Shown here: piece after piece, positions 1-5,892 of the stretch
Position numbering within the stretch: the stretch's first letter is position 1
Layout: each line of letters starts with the position of its first letter
NCBI GenBank assembly: GCA_900549555.1
Contig: UROO01000078.1
Span: forward strand, 1 to 9,304
Direction of reading: 5' to 3'
Origin: an uncultured Collinsella sp.
Lineage (GTDB): Bacteria > Actinomycetota > Coriobacteriia > Coriobacteriales > Coriobacteriaceae
Length of the DNA stretch: 9,304 bases
The notes under the pieces: generated by a model
The model's database searches: none
Told to the model about the DNA's origin: nothing
What the model saw: only the letters and a program-made list of their open reading frames with translations
Translations under genes and position numbers: made by a program

Positions 1-21
1 TCAGATGTGTATAAGAGACAG
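1..21 (+). other. Nextera (Tn5) adapter remnant
   Basis: Bases 3-21 are exactly the 19-bp Tn5 mosaic end AGATGTGTATAAGAGACAG. The preceding TC matches the Nextera read-1 adapter rather than read-2. This is library-preparation sequence, not genome, so genomic sequence begins at 22 and the window starts at a contig edge. The adapter happens to stay open in the frame of the minus-strand gene beside it, so automatic gene calling would add about six false residues to that protein. Confidence 0.96.
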
Positions 22-986
22 TCGGTGGAGGGCAGCTCGTCCCTGGTCACGTCGACGGGGAACGTGTTGGTCAGCTTGACGCCAAACTCCAGGCCGTGCT
101 CGGCGCACAGGGCAATCAGGCGCTCGAACATGGGCACGGCGTCGCCCCACTGCAGGTCCTCGCGGAAGTGCGTGTCATCGAAGACGATGTAGTCAAAGCC
201 CAGCTCGTTGAGGCGCTGACGTGCAAACTCATAGCCCAGCAGCGTGGGGTTGCACTTGATGTAGGTGTTGAGGCCCTTCTCGGTGATCAGATAGGTCGCG
301 ATGCGCTCGATCTCCGCCGGCGGGCAGCCGTGCAGGGTAGACTCGGTGATGGAGTTGGAGACGCGTGCCGGGATGGATTCGACAAATGCGGCGTCGACAT
401 GCTCAAACTTGTCCAGGTTGGCAAGCGCCCATGCGCGGCACTCATTCCAGACGTCAGAGCCGCTGGCGTCCTTCATGCCCTCGATGTAGGCGTCGACCTT
501 GGGGCTCTTGATACCCTCCAGGTCATAACCCACGGACATGTTGAAGACAAAGCCGTCCGGGCTGCCCAGACCGTACTCGCGGGCAATCAGGTGGCAGGCG
601 AACCATGCCTTCACGTACTCGGCAAAGGCCTGCGGAACCTCGAGCTCGGTCGACCACTCGCAGTTGTAGCACTCGTCCTGCGCCACAATGCAGGGTTTGT
701 TCACACACTTGGAGAGCTCCTCGCCATCCATAACCTGAACGGTCTTGAGCTCAAAGAAGCGGGAGCCGGCCACGTAGGATGCCACGATGTTCTGGGCCAG
801 CTGCGTATTGGGACCGGCGGCCGGGCCAAACGGAGTCTCGATGCGCTCGTCAAAAATGGGAAGCGCGCCCTCCTGGTTGGTCGTGACCATCTTGCGCACG
901 CCAAAGACGGCGCCCTGGGTCTTGTGCTCCTCGATGATCCAGTTCATCAGCTGCGAAAACGGGATCGGCCTCATGATGTCGCTCAT
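22..986 (-). CDS. ygfK: YgfK-type putative selenate reductase / purine-catabolic oxidoreductase, N-terminal part
   Basis: This is the N-terminal part (about 321 codons) of a protein of about 1,000 residues in E. coli; the rest is lost at the contig edge. It begins MSDIMRPIPFSQLMNWIIEE, close to what I recall of E. coli YgfK. Other shared blocks are FGPAAGPNTQLAQN, FFELKTVQ, FNMSVGYDLEGIK, STLHGCPPAEIE and KGLNTYIKCNPTLLGYE. This N-terminal region is a TIM barrel of dihydroorotate-dehydrogenase type; in full-length relatives a glutamate-synthase-like FAD/NAD(P) domain and Fe-S motifs follow, none of which lie in this window. The ATG at 984-986 is preceded by GGAG in GAGAGGAGCTCACTATG. The gene lies 149 bp downstream of ssnA, as expected for a shared operon. 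The family was named from selenium-linked gene neighbourhoods; its association with anaerobic purine/urate breakdown fits the permease upstream better. The exact reaction is not known from sequence. Confidence 0.9.
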
Positions 987-1006
987 AGTGAGCTCCTCTC
1001 TGCAAC

Positions 1007-1119
1007 GCCCGGCGAGACCGCGCGGCGGGCGCAAATACGGTGTAGCGCTAGCACAGCGCCGGCGACCCCGCGGAGGTCGCCTATACGCGCGCCGGATGCG
1101 GCGAAACATCCGACGCGCG
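1007..1119. other. Array of hairpins between ssnA and ygfK
   Basis: The 149-bp gap holds several adjacent inverted repeats. The longest has arms 1086-1098 and 1107-1119 (13 bp, one mismatch, 8-nt loop). A perfect 7-bp stem GGCGACC/GGTCGCC lies at 1061-1067 and 1075-1081. A 5-bp stem GCGCT/AGCGC lies at 1045-1049 and 1055-1059, and a weaker GCCCG/CGGGC pair at 1007-1011 and 1026-1030. None is followed by a T-run on the minus strand, so a classic intrinsic terminator is unlikely. Likely roles are mRNA stabilisation, processing or partial attenuation between the two genes (inference). Confidence 0.6.
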
Positions 1120-1135
1120 TGAATCTACTTGTGAA

Positions 1136-2491
1136 TTAGTAGGTGCGATCGTTGAGCGTGCTCCAGAGCTTCTTGGACTCAGCCATGGTCCACGCGTTGA
1201 TCTTGTCCTCATCAATGCCAACGAACTCGCGATCCTTGTACAGGACGCGGCCGTTGATGATGGTGGTGCGGCAGTTTTTGCCCATCATGCCAAAGAGCAT
1301 GTGGCCGTCGATATTCTCCTCGCTCAGCGGCGTAAAGGGCTTGTAGTCCATAACGATAACGTCGGCGGCAGCGCCGGCCTCGAGCACACCGAGCTTGCGA
1401 TCGAAGTACTTGCTCGCCATTTTGGCGTTGTTCTCGAACAGCATGGTCATGGCCTCGTACCAGCCCACGTTGGGCATGGCGGCGTTGTGGCGCTGAATGA
1501 TCAGGAAGACCTTAAGGCTCTCGAGTATATCGTGGGTGTAGGCATCGGTGCCCATGCACACGGGAATACCGCGGCGGAAGAACTCGAGCACGGGGGCGCA
1601 GCCCACGGCGTTGCCCATATTGGATTCGGGGTTGTTGACGAGCCAGGTGCCGGACTCCTTGACGATATCCATCTCGGCAGGCGTCACGTGGATGCAGTGG
1701 CCCAGCATGGTGTCGGGACCCAGCAGGTTGTGCTGCAGCAGGCGCTCGACGGGGCTGATGCCGCCGCGGTTGAGGCGGGAATCCCACACGTCGTTCATGC
1801 CCTCGCACACATGGATGTGGAAGCCGGTCAGGCCGTTGTTGGCCTCGGCCATCTTATCCATGGTCTCGTCCGACAGCGTAAAGGTGGCATGCCCGCCAAA
1901 CATGGCAGCGATCATGTGGTTGTCGTTATCGCGACGCTCCTTGGCGGCCCACTGGGCAAATTCGGCGTTCTCGGCAATGGCCTGGTCGCATTTTTCCTGG
2001 CCACGGCGATCGGAAACCTCGTAGCACAGGCACGAACGCATGCCCAGCTCCTGAGCTGCATCCTTAATGGTAAAGAGGCTTCCCGGGATCTCACAGAAGC
2101 TCGCGTGATGATCGAAGATCGTAGTGACGCCATCGCGGATGGAGTCCAGAATCGTGGCATAGGCGCTGGCCTTGGTGCCGTCGAGCGTCAGGTTGTCGTC
2201 GATCTTCCACCACTGCTGCTCAAGATTCTCCAGGAAGTTGGTGGGGTTGCAGCCCTTAATGGCAAGGCCGCGGGCCAGACCCGAGTAGATGTGGGTGTGG
2301 CAGTTGATGAGTCCAGGCATGATGAGGTTGCCCTGGGCATCGACGTACTCGGCATCCGGGTACTTGGCCTTGAGCTCGCACTCGGGACCTACTTCGACGA
2401 TCGTATCTCCGTCAATGGCGACCGCACCGTTTGGAATGAACGGGGCCTGAGCATTGCGGGTAAAGACGGAACCGTTAGCGACCAGAAGCAT
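1136..2491 (-). CDS. ssnA: SsnA family amidohydrolase (putative aminohydrolase of purine catabolism)
   Basis: A metal-dependent hydrolase of the amidohydrolase superfamily, 451 aa with the start chosen here (E. coli SsnA is about 440). Visible metal-site motifs are NCHTHIYSG (H65, H67), FHIHVCEG (H225, H227, E230), the LGHCIH segment (H265) and MGTDAYTHD (D315), in the order usual for guanine deaminase/atrazine hydrolase-like enzymes. The N-terminal beta domain (about 1-58) and the C-terminal segment LGVLEAGAAADVIVMDY are also typical. An ATG six codons upstream (2507-2509) is in frame, but GGGAG lies 5 nt before the ATG at 2489-2491, so I prefer the inner start. The gene sits between a nucleobase permease and ygfK, as in purine-degradation clusters, so hydrolytic deamination of a purine or ring-opened product is likely. 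The substrate cannot be read from the sequence. The name comes from a selenium-metabolism association that is not proven to be functional. Confidence 0.92.
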   Translation of the reverse strand: MLLVANGSVFTRNAQAPFIPNGAVAIDGDTIVEVGPECELKAKYPDAEYVDAQGNLIMPGLINCHTHIYSGLARGLAIKGCNPTNFLENLEQQWWKIDDNLTLDGTKASAYATILDSIRDGVTTIFDHHASFCEIPGSLFTIKDAAQELGMRSCLCYEVSDRRGQEKCDQAIAENAEFAQWAAKERRDNDNHMIAAMFGGHATFTLSDETMDKMAEANNGLTGFHIHVCEGMNDVWDSRLNRGGISPVERLLQHNLLGPDTMLGHCIHVTPAEMDIVKESGTWLVNNPESNMGNAVGCAPVLEFFRRGIPVCMGTDAYTHDILESLKVFLIIQRHNAAMPNVGWYEAMTMLFENNAKMASKYFDRKLGVLEAGAAADVIVMDYKPFTPLSEENIDGHMLFGMMGKNCRTTIINGRVLYKDREFVGIDEDKINAWTMAESKKLWSTLNDRTY

Positions 2492-2570
2492 AAATGCTCC
2501 CTTCAACATCAGGGGCGGGGTTTGACACCTCTGACATGGCGGAGTGCGAAGCGCCGGCCTACACCGGAAA

Positions 2571-2670
2571 CGGGCCCTCTCCCGTCAACGCTTCACCAAA
2601 GGGACAAACCCTTTGAAGTGCGGCTTGGCACCGCATGACGTCGGCGGACGAGGCGATGCGCCCGCCGACG
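2571..2670. other. Hairpin-rich spacer between permease and ssnA
   Basis: The 195-bp gap between the permease stop and the ssnA start holds several inverted repeats. A perfect 9-bp stem CGTCGGCGG/CCGCCGACG (2639-2647 and 2662-2670) begins 16 nt past the permease stop. Next come TGCGG/CCGCA (2619-2623 and 2631-2635), CAAAGGG/CCCTTTG (2597-2603 and 2609-2615) and CGGG/CCCG (2571-2574 and 2581-2584). The first stem has no T-run after it on the minus strand, so it may be only a partial terminator or an RNA-stability element that lets ssnA be expressed at a different level from the permease. A minus-strand TTGACG (2583-2588) has no convincing -10 partner, so I do not call an ssnA promoter. Confidence 0.55.
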
Positions 2671-2686
2671 AATAGCACCGAATTGG

Positions 2687-4081
2687 TTACTTCTTGCTCT
2701 CGGGCAAGACCAGATCCACGGCAGCGTCCTTGGCAGCATCGATGTGCTGAGCCACGACCGGCGTCTGCGGAAGGATCAGGTTAAGGACAATGGCCATGAT
2801 GGCGGTGGGGGTTACGGCATTGGAGCCGATGACGGTGGGCACCCAGGTGGGCATACCCTCACCGGCAAGGCAACCGCTGGCCATCCAGATACCCAGGCCA
2901 AAGACGACGGAGGTACCGACGATGGTGGTAGTGCGCTGCGTGAGGCCCTCGCGGGTGAACATGCGCACGCCGTTCATGGTGATGGTGCCAAAGACGCCGA
3001 CGGTCGCGCCGCCGATGACGGGCTGCGGGATAGCGGAAAGGACGGCAGAGAGCTGCGGGAACAGGCCGGCGATGGCAAAGACGGCCGCGATGATCACAAA
3101 GACCCACTTGTTGACGACCTTGTTGGAGCAGATGATGCCCACGTTTTGGCCAAGGGCGCTGGTGGGAAGACCGCCCAGCAGGCCGCCGACCATAGAGGTG
3201 AGACCCTGGGACACGATAGCGCCGGAGAGCTCGCGCTCGGTGGGCATACGGTCGATGGAGCCCAGGCAGGCGGCGGAGACGTCACCGATAACCTGGATGG
3301 CGACCATGGGGAACACGACGGCGAGGGTAATGCAGACCTCGGGATCAAACTCGAGCGCGTAGGGCATGAGCTTGGGAAGGGCGAAGACCTGAGCGGTGGC
3401 GACGCTGGAGAAGTCGATCATGCCAAAGGGGATGGAGACGATCATGCCGACGATCATGCCAAAAAACACAGAGCCCAGCTTGAGCGTGCCCTTGCCAAAG
3501 TTGGCGAGCGCAAAGACCACGGCGAAGGTGATAAGAGCGACGCACCAGGCCTGCGGGGTGCCCCACAGCGGCGTACCCATACCGCCGGCCATATACTTGA
3601 CGGCCGTGGGATAGAGAGAGACGCCAATGGAGAAGATGACCGTACCGGTCACGACGGGCGGGAACAGCCACTTGATCTTGCTGTAGGCCAGACCAAAGAG
3701 GACCGCGACGGCGCCGCCGACGATCTCGCCACCCAGCAGCGCACCAAAGCTAAAGCCCGAGGCACCCATGGCCTGCAGGGCCGGCAGGAACGCGAACGAA
3801 ACGCCCATGACGATGGGCAGGCCGCCGCCGATGCGACGGAAGGGAGCGAAGGCCTGAAGGGCCGTATCGATCGCCGAAAGAATGAGGGCGACCTGGATGA
3901 TGTCGGTGCTCTGCTGGCTATTAAAGCCGTAGACGCCGGCCATGATGACCGCCGGGGTAATGATGCCGGCAAACGATGCCAGTACGTGCTGAAGGGCACA
4001 CGGGATCATTTCCTTAACGGGAGGCATGCCTTCGCGAGTGAACAGGGCTTCAGTGCCGTTCGTAACCGTCTCCTGGGTCAT
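2687..4081 (-). CDS. NCS2 family nucleobase (xanthine/urate-type) permease, atypical binding site
   Basis: A 464-aa polytopic inner-membrane transporter of the NCS2/NAT family (XanQ, UraA, UapA), of usual length, hydrophobic throughout with the expected 14-helix, two-repeat layout. Family landmarks are the QH pair of the first helix (Q31-H32, matching XanQ H31), the GD of helix 8 (D267), and the QN of the NAT signature (Q312-N313 in LGQNVGIICSNK). By manual alignment to XanQ from memory, three key positions differ: the helix-8 glutamate (XanQ E272) is Q263, the helix-9 aspartate (XanQ D304) is Q292, and the Thr of the NAT motif is N320. Substrate or ion coupling may therefore differ from characterised members. 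The ATG at 4079-4081 has GGTGG 4 nt upstream. It is the first gene of the purine run, so purine-base or urate uptake is the best guess. Specificity is uncertain. Confidence 0.9.
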   Translation of the reverse strand: MTQETVTNGTEALFTREGMPPVKEMIPCALQHVLASFAGIITPAVIMAGVYGFNSQQSTDIIQVALILSAIDTALQAFAPFRRIGGGLPIVMGVSFAFLPALQAMGASGFSFGALLGGEIVGGAVAVLFGLAYSKIKWLFPPVVTGTVIFSIGVSLYPTAVKYMAGGMGTPLWGTPQAWCVALITFAVVFALANFGKGTLKLGSVFFGMIVGMIVSIPFGMIDFSSVATAQVFALPKLMPYALEFDPEVCITLAVVFPMVAIQVIGDVSAACLGSIDRMPTERELSGAIVSQGLTSMVGGLLGGLPTSALGQNVGIICSNKVVNKWVFVIIAAVFAIAGLFPQLSAVLSAIPQPVIGGATVGVFGTITMNGVRMFTREGLTQRTTTIVGTSVVFGLGIWMASGCLAGEGMPTWVPTVIGSNAVTPTAIMAIVLNLILPQTPVVAQHIDAAKDAAVDLVLPESKK

Positions 4082-4168
4082 TTGACCACCAATCCTCGAA
4101 GTAGTTGTTTTCGCATCTAACGCTCTATTGTGACGCAGTGCGGGGTTGAGGTTGTGCCTTCATTGCAT

Positions 4169-4197
4169 ATCGTATTAAAGATGATTCTCATTCTCAA
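4169..4197 (-). promoter_or_regulatory. Predicted promoter of the permease-ssnA-ygfK run
   Basis: On the minus strand there is a -35 TTGAGA (4192-4197), a 17-bp spacer and a -10 TACGAT (4169-4174). Both hexamers match four of six sigma-70-type consensus bases, at ideal spacing. Transcription would start near 4162, giving a leader of about 80 nt before the permease ATG at 4081. The surrounding DNA is markedly more AT-rich than the genes. Confidence 0.65.
4177..4195 (-). promoter_or_regulatory. Fur-box-like sequence within the permease promoter
   Basis: Read on the minus strand, GAGAATGAGAATCATCTTT matches the 19-bp Fur consensus GATAATGATAATCATTATC at 14 of 19 positions, with two tandem GAGAAT hexamers followed by CAT. 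It fills the spacer and overlaps the -35 of the predicted promoter, which is where a repressor would act. Whether a Fur-family (or DtxR-like) regulator binds here is inference; the AT-rich context raises the chance of coincidence. Confidence 0.4.
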
Positions 4198-4420
4198 TAA
4201 TAATTTTTTGTTATCAGACTATTCTTCAGCTGAAATAACGCATTTCCGCAGGTCAGGAAAGTGTCTGGTCAAAATAACATCTAACTTTTCTTTTGGTCAA
4301 CCGTTTACCGCTAAATTCCTACCGTTCGTCTGCATTACGCAATGTACCTGCGGATATACGAGATGGTGGGCAGCGTGTTACCATGAGAAAAAATTGTTAT
4401 GAACATTTCCGTTTTCACCC

Positions 4421-4427
4421 AAAGGAG
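4421..4427 (+). promoter_or_regulatory. Ribosome binding site that sets the regulator start
   Basis: AAAGGAG lies 6 nt before the GTG at 4434-4436. It decides for this GTG over the in-frame upstream ATG at 4383, which would add 17 residues unlike the family N-terminus. Confidence 0.8.
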
Positions 4428-4433
4428 TTGCCC

Positions 4434-5090
4434 GTGAACGAGACCGTACGCCGCTTTTTGCCGATGGTCGATTTTCTGGAGCAGATACTCGGCAAAAACA
4501 GCGAAATCGTGCTGCACGATTTCTCGGATCCCGACCACGCCATCGTCGATATTCGCAACGGCATCGTGAGCGGCCGCAAGGTCGGCGGCCCCGCCACCGA
4601 TCTGGCGCTCAAGATCATGCACGACCCCAAGTATCGCGACCTGCCGTTTATTACGGGCTACGAGGGGCGCGGTGCCGGCGGCAAGACGTTGGAGTCAGCG
4701 ACGTACTTTATCCGCGAGAATGACGAGATCGTCGGTATGCTCTGCGTCAACACCGACCTCTCGACCGTACGCTCCATCAACGCCATGGCGCAGCAGCTCA
4801 TGGCGTGCTTCGACGCGGCGACGACGCGCACGGAGCCCGCCCCTATCGAGGTCGAAAGCCTTTCGGAGTCCACACAGGAGCTCATCGACCGCAGCATTGC
4901 CGAGTTGCTGAGCGCGCGCGGGCTGGATGTAGCGTCGCTTAGTCAGAGCGACCGCGTGGACGTCATTCGCCACCTCAACGGCAACGGGGTGTTCATGCTC
5001 AAGGGCGCCGTGGCCTGCGCCGCCACCTCGCTGGGCATCTCGGAGCCCAGCGTCTACCGCTACCTGCAAAAAGTTCGCAAGGAGGGCTAA
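4434..5090 (+). CDS. YheO/DauR-type transcriptional regulator (PAS + HTH)
   Basis: A 218-aa cytoplasmic DNA-binding protein starting at a GTG with a strong Shine-Dalgarno. Residues about 1-113 form a YheO-like PAS domain; the segments RFLPMVDFLEQILGKNSEIVLHD, IVDIRNG and GMLCVNTD are typical of the family. Residues about 145-215 form the DauR-like helix-turn-helix, with the recognition part near AATSLGISEPSVYRYLQKV. Length and domain order are usual for the family, whose members often sense small molecules and control neighbouring catabolic genes, as DauR does for D-arginine use. The gene diverges from the permease-ssnA-ygfK run across a 352-bp control region, so it probably regulates that operon and perhaps itself. 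The effector (a purine or breakdown product) is inference. A bidirectional terminator follows about 56 bp after the stop. Confidence 0.88.
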   Translation: MNETVRRFLPMVDFLEQILGKNSEIVLHDFSDPDHAIVDIRNGIVSGRKVGGPATDLALKIMHDPKYRDLPFITGYEGRGAGGKTLESATYFIRENDEIVGMLCVNTDLSTVRSINAMAQQLMACFDAATTRTEPAPIEVESLSESTQELIDRSIAELLSARGLDVASLSQSDRVDVIRHLNGNGVFMLKGAVACAATSLGISEPSVYRYLQKVRKEG

Positions 5091-5146
5091 CCCACCGATC
5101 CCTTGGGGACGGAGGAAAGCGGATCATTTTTGTCGCATCGCTTGAC

Positions 5147-5185
5147 AAAAGACCCTGCAGCTCGCACGCGCTGCAGGGTCTTTTT
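5147..5185. terminator. Bidirectional intrinsic terminator
   Basis: A perfect 10-bp stem GACCCTGCAG (5151-5160) / CTGCAGGGTC (5171-5180) with a 10-nt loop is followed by TTTTT on the plus strand. It is preceded by AAAA, which becomes a T-run on the minus strand. It lies between the convergent stops of the regulator (5090) and ridA (5215) and should end transcription from both sides. Confidence 0.93.
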
Positions 5186-5214
5186 GCATGTCATGTTTAG
5201 TTGTTGCCAACGCC

Positions 5215-5592
5215 TTAGAGAGCGGCGACGACCTCGATCTCAACCAGACCGCCAGCCGGAAGGGCGGCAACCTGGAAAGCGCTGCGCGCGGGGAACGGAG
5301 CCTCGAACTTGGAGGCGTAGATCTCGTTCACGGCAGCGAAGTCGGCAATGTCGGCCAGGTAGACCGTGGTCTTGACGACATCGGCAAAGGTGGCGCCGGC
5401 AGCGGTCAGCAGGGCCTCGACGTTGGCGAGGGACTGCTTGGCCTGGGCCTCGACGCCCTCGGGCATCTTGCCGGTTGCAGGGTCGATGCCCAGCTGGCCG
5501 GACAGGAACACCATGTTGCCGGTCTGGATACCAGGGGAATACGGGCCGATGGCTGCGGGTGCGTTATCGGAAGACACGACGGTCTTGCTCAT
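5215..5592 (-). CDS. ridA: RidA family reactive enamine/imine deaminase
   Basis: A 125-aa YjgF/YER057c/UK114 protein, of normal family length (E. coli RidA is 128). It hydrolyses 2-aminoacrylate and other enamine/imine intermediates released by PLP enzymes, giving 2-keto acids and ammonia, and acts as a cytoplasmic trimer. Key features are IGPYSPGIQTG near the N-terminus, the substrate-carboxylate-binding arginine in FPARSAFQV (R103, equivalent to E. coli R105) and the glutamate E118 in LVEIEVVAAL (E. coli E120). The ATG at 5590-5592 has AAGGAG 6 nt upstream, which rules out the longer in-frame reading to 5667 that would run through the leader hairpin. The gene is convergent with the regulator and has its own promoter, so it is a separate transcription unit next to the purine genes. 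Confidence 0.95.
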   Translation of the reverse strand: MSKTVVSSDNAPAAIGPYSPGIQTGNMVFLSGQLGIDPATGKMPEGVEAQAKQSLANVEALLTAAGATFADVVKTTVYLADIADFAAVNEIYASKFEAPFPARSAFQVAALPAGGLVEIEVVAAL

Positions 5593-5625
5593 GTTTATCT
5601 CCTTACGATCAGTTGAGAAAGCGTG

Positions 5626-5673
5626 AGCGCGGCGTTCACACCGGGAGGCACAGTTCGGTCTGAACACCGCGCT
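5626..5673 (-). promoter_or_regulatory. Long hairpin in the ridA leader
   Basis: Arms 5626-5638 (AGCGCGGCGTTCA) and 5661-5673 (TGAACACCGCGCT) pair over 13 bp with one mismatch. An inner ACCG/CGGT pair at 5640-5643 and 5656-5659 extends it. It lies directly after the predicted transcription start and about 34 bp before the ridA ATG. No T-run follows, so it is not a simple attenuator; mRNA stability, translational control or a protein site are possible. Confidence 0.55.
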
Positions 5674-5681
5674 TGATTGGG

Positions 5682-5710
5682 ATGGTACTCAAGGTTTCTA
5701 TTTGATGCAA
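5682..5710 (-). promoter_or_regulatory. Predicted ridA promoter
   Basis: On the minus strand there is a -35 TTGCAT (5705-5710), a 17-bp spacer and a -10 TACCAT (5682-5687). The start would fall near 5675, placing the leader hairpin at the very 5' end of the mRNA, with a leader of about 80 nt. Confidence 0.55.
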
Positions 5711-5736
5711 GAATATTATCAGCTTGCGAGAATATT
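5706..5736. repeat. Direct repeat at the ridA promoter
   Basis: TGCAAGAATATT (5706-5717) and TGCGAGAATATT (5725-5736) are direct copies with one mismatch and a 19-bp period, close to two helical turns. The first overlaps the -35 of the ridA promoter. They may be tandem sites for a regulator or an AT-rich UP-type element. The remainder of the gap 5593-5892 holds no gene I can support. Confidence 0.5.
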
Positions 5737-5757
5737 TTATCGCCCAACGGTCTCCCC

Positions 5758-5774
5758 GAACCGCTGAACGGTTC
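5758..5774. repeat. Short inverted repeat in the ridA-U32 gap
   Basis: GAACCG (5758-5763) and CGGTTC (5769-5774) form a perfect 6-bp stem with a 5-nt loop. No T-run follows on either strand, so it could be a small operator or chance. Confidence 0.3.
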
Positions 5775-5854
5775 TCATGTGGAGCAGCCAGTCCAAGCTG
5801 CTGAAGACTTTATCCCGCTTGGAGCACGGGCATCGCCTGCCGCAACGGCGCCAC

Positions 5855-5860
5855 TATACT
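5855..5860 (+). promoter_or_regulatory. Possible -10 element for the U32-rluA operon
   Basis: TATACT lies 32 bp before the U32 start codon and would place transcription start near 5867. I find no good -35 at 16-18 bp upstream, so the promoter call is weak. Confidence 0.35.
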
Positions 5861-5892
5861 TTTGATTATCTGAGCATTTTGAAAGGCAGGAT

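Larger units (their letters stand above)
4082..4300. repeat. Three copies of TGGTCAA in the divergent control region
   Basis: The heptamer TGGTCAA occurs at 4266-4272 and 4294-4300 on the plus strand (28 bp apart) and at 4082-4088 on the minus strand, just upstream of the permease ATG. A shorter GGTCA lies at 4251-4255. By chance about 0.04 copies of a given heptamer would be expected in 350 bp on both strands. These are candidate operator half-sites for the adjacent regulator. A 10-bp perfect palindrome TTCAGCTGAA (4225-4234) lies between them. The region 4082-4433 holds no credible gene, and no clear plus-strand promoter could be assigned. Confidence 0.4.

Noticed and set aside
22..986. ygfK as a naturally truncated pseudogene
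   Set aside because: The break coincides exactly with the Tn5 adapter at the contig edge, so it is technical. The visible frame is intact.
96..2638. Long plus-strand frames (96-1139 and 1301-2638) opposite ygfK and ssnA
   Set aside because: They mirror well-identified minus-strand genes and run through hairpins and intergenic DNA; no domain is visible.
2744..4120. 458-codon open frame on the plus strand opposite the permease
   Set aside because: The translation is rich in G, D, A and H with no recognisable domain, as expected for the complement of a GC-rich gene. The minus strand encodes a clear NCS2 permease.
4130..4402. 90-codon open frame in the AT-rich divergent control region
   Set aside because: It has no Shine-Dalgarno, no recognisable motif, and overlaps promoter and operator-like sequences.
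4383..4433. Upstream ATG start for the YheO-type regulator
   Set aside because: The GTG at 4434 has an AAAGGAG at ideal spacing and gives the usual family N-terminus; the added residues do not resemble the family.
5677..5865. 62-codon open frame in the ridA-U32 gap
   Set aside because: It overlaps the ridA promoter and direct repeats and lacks a ribosome site or a protein-like composition.
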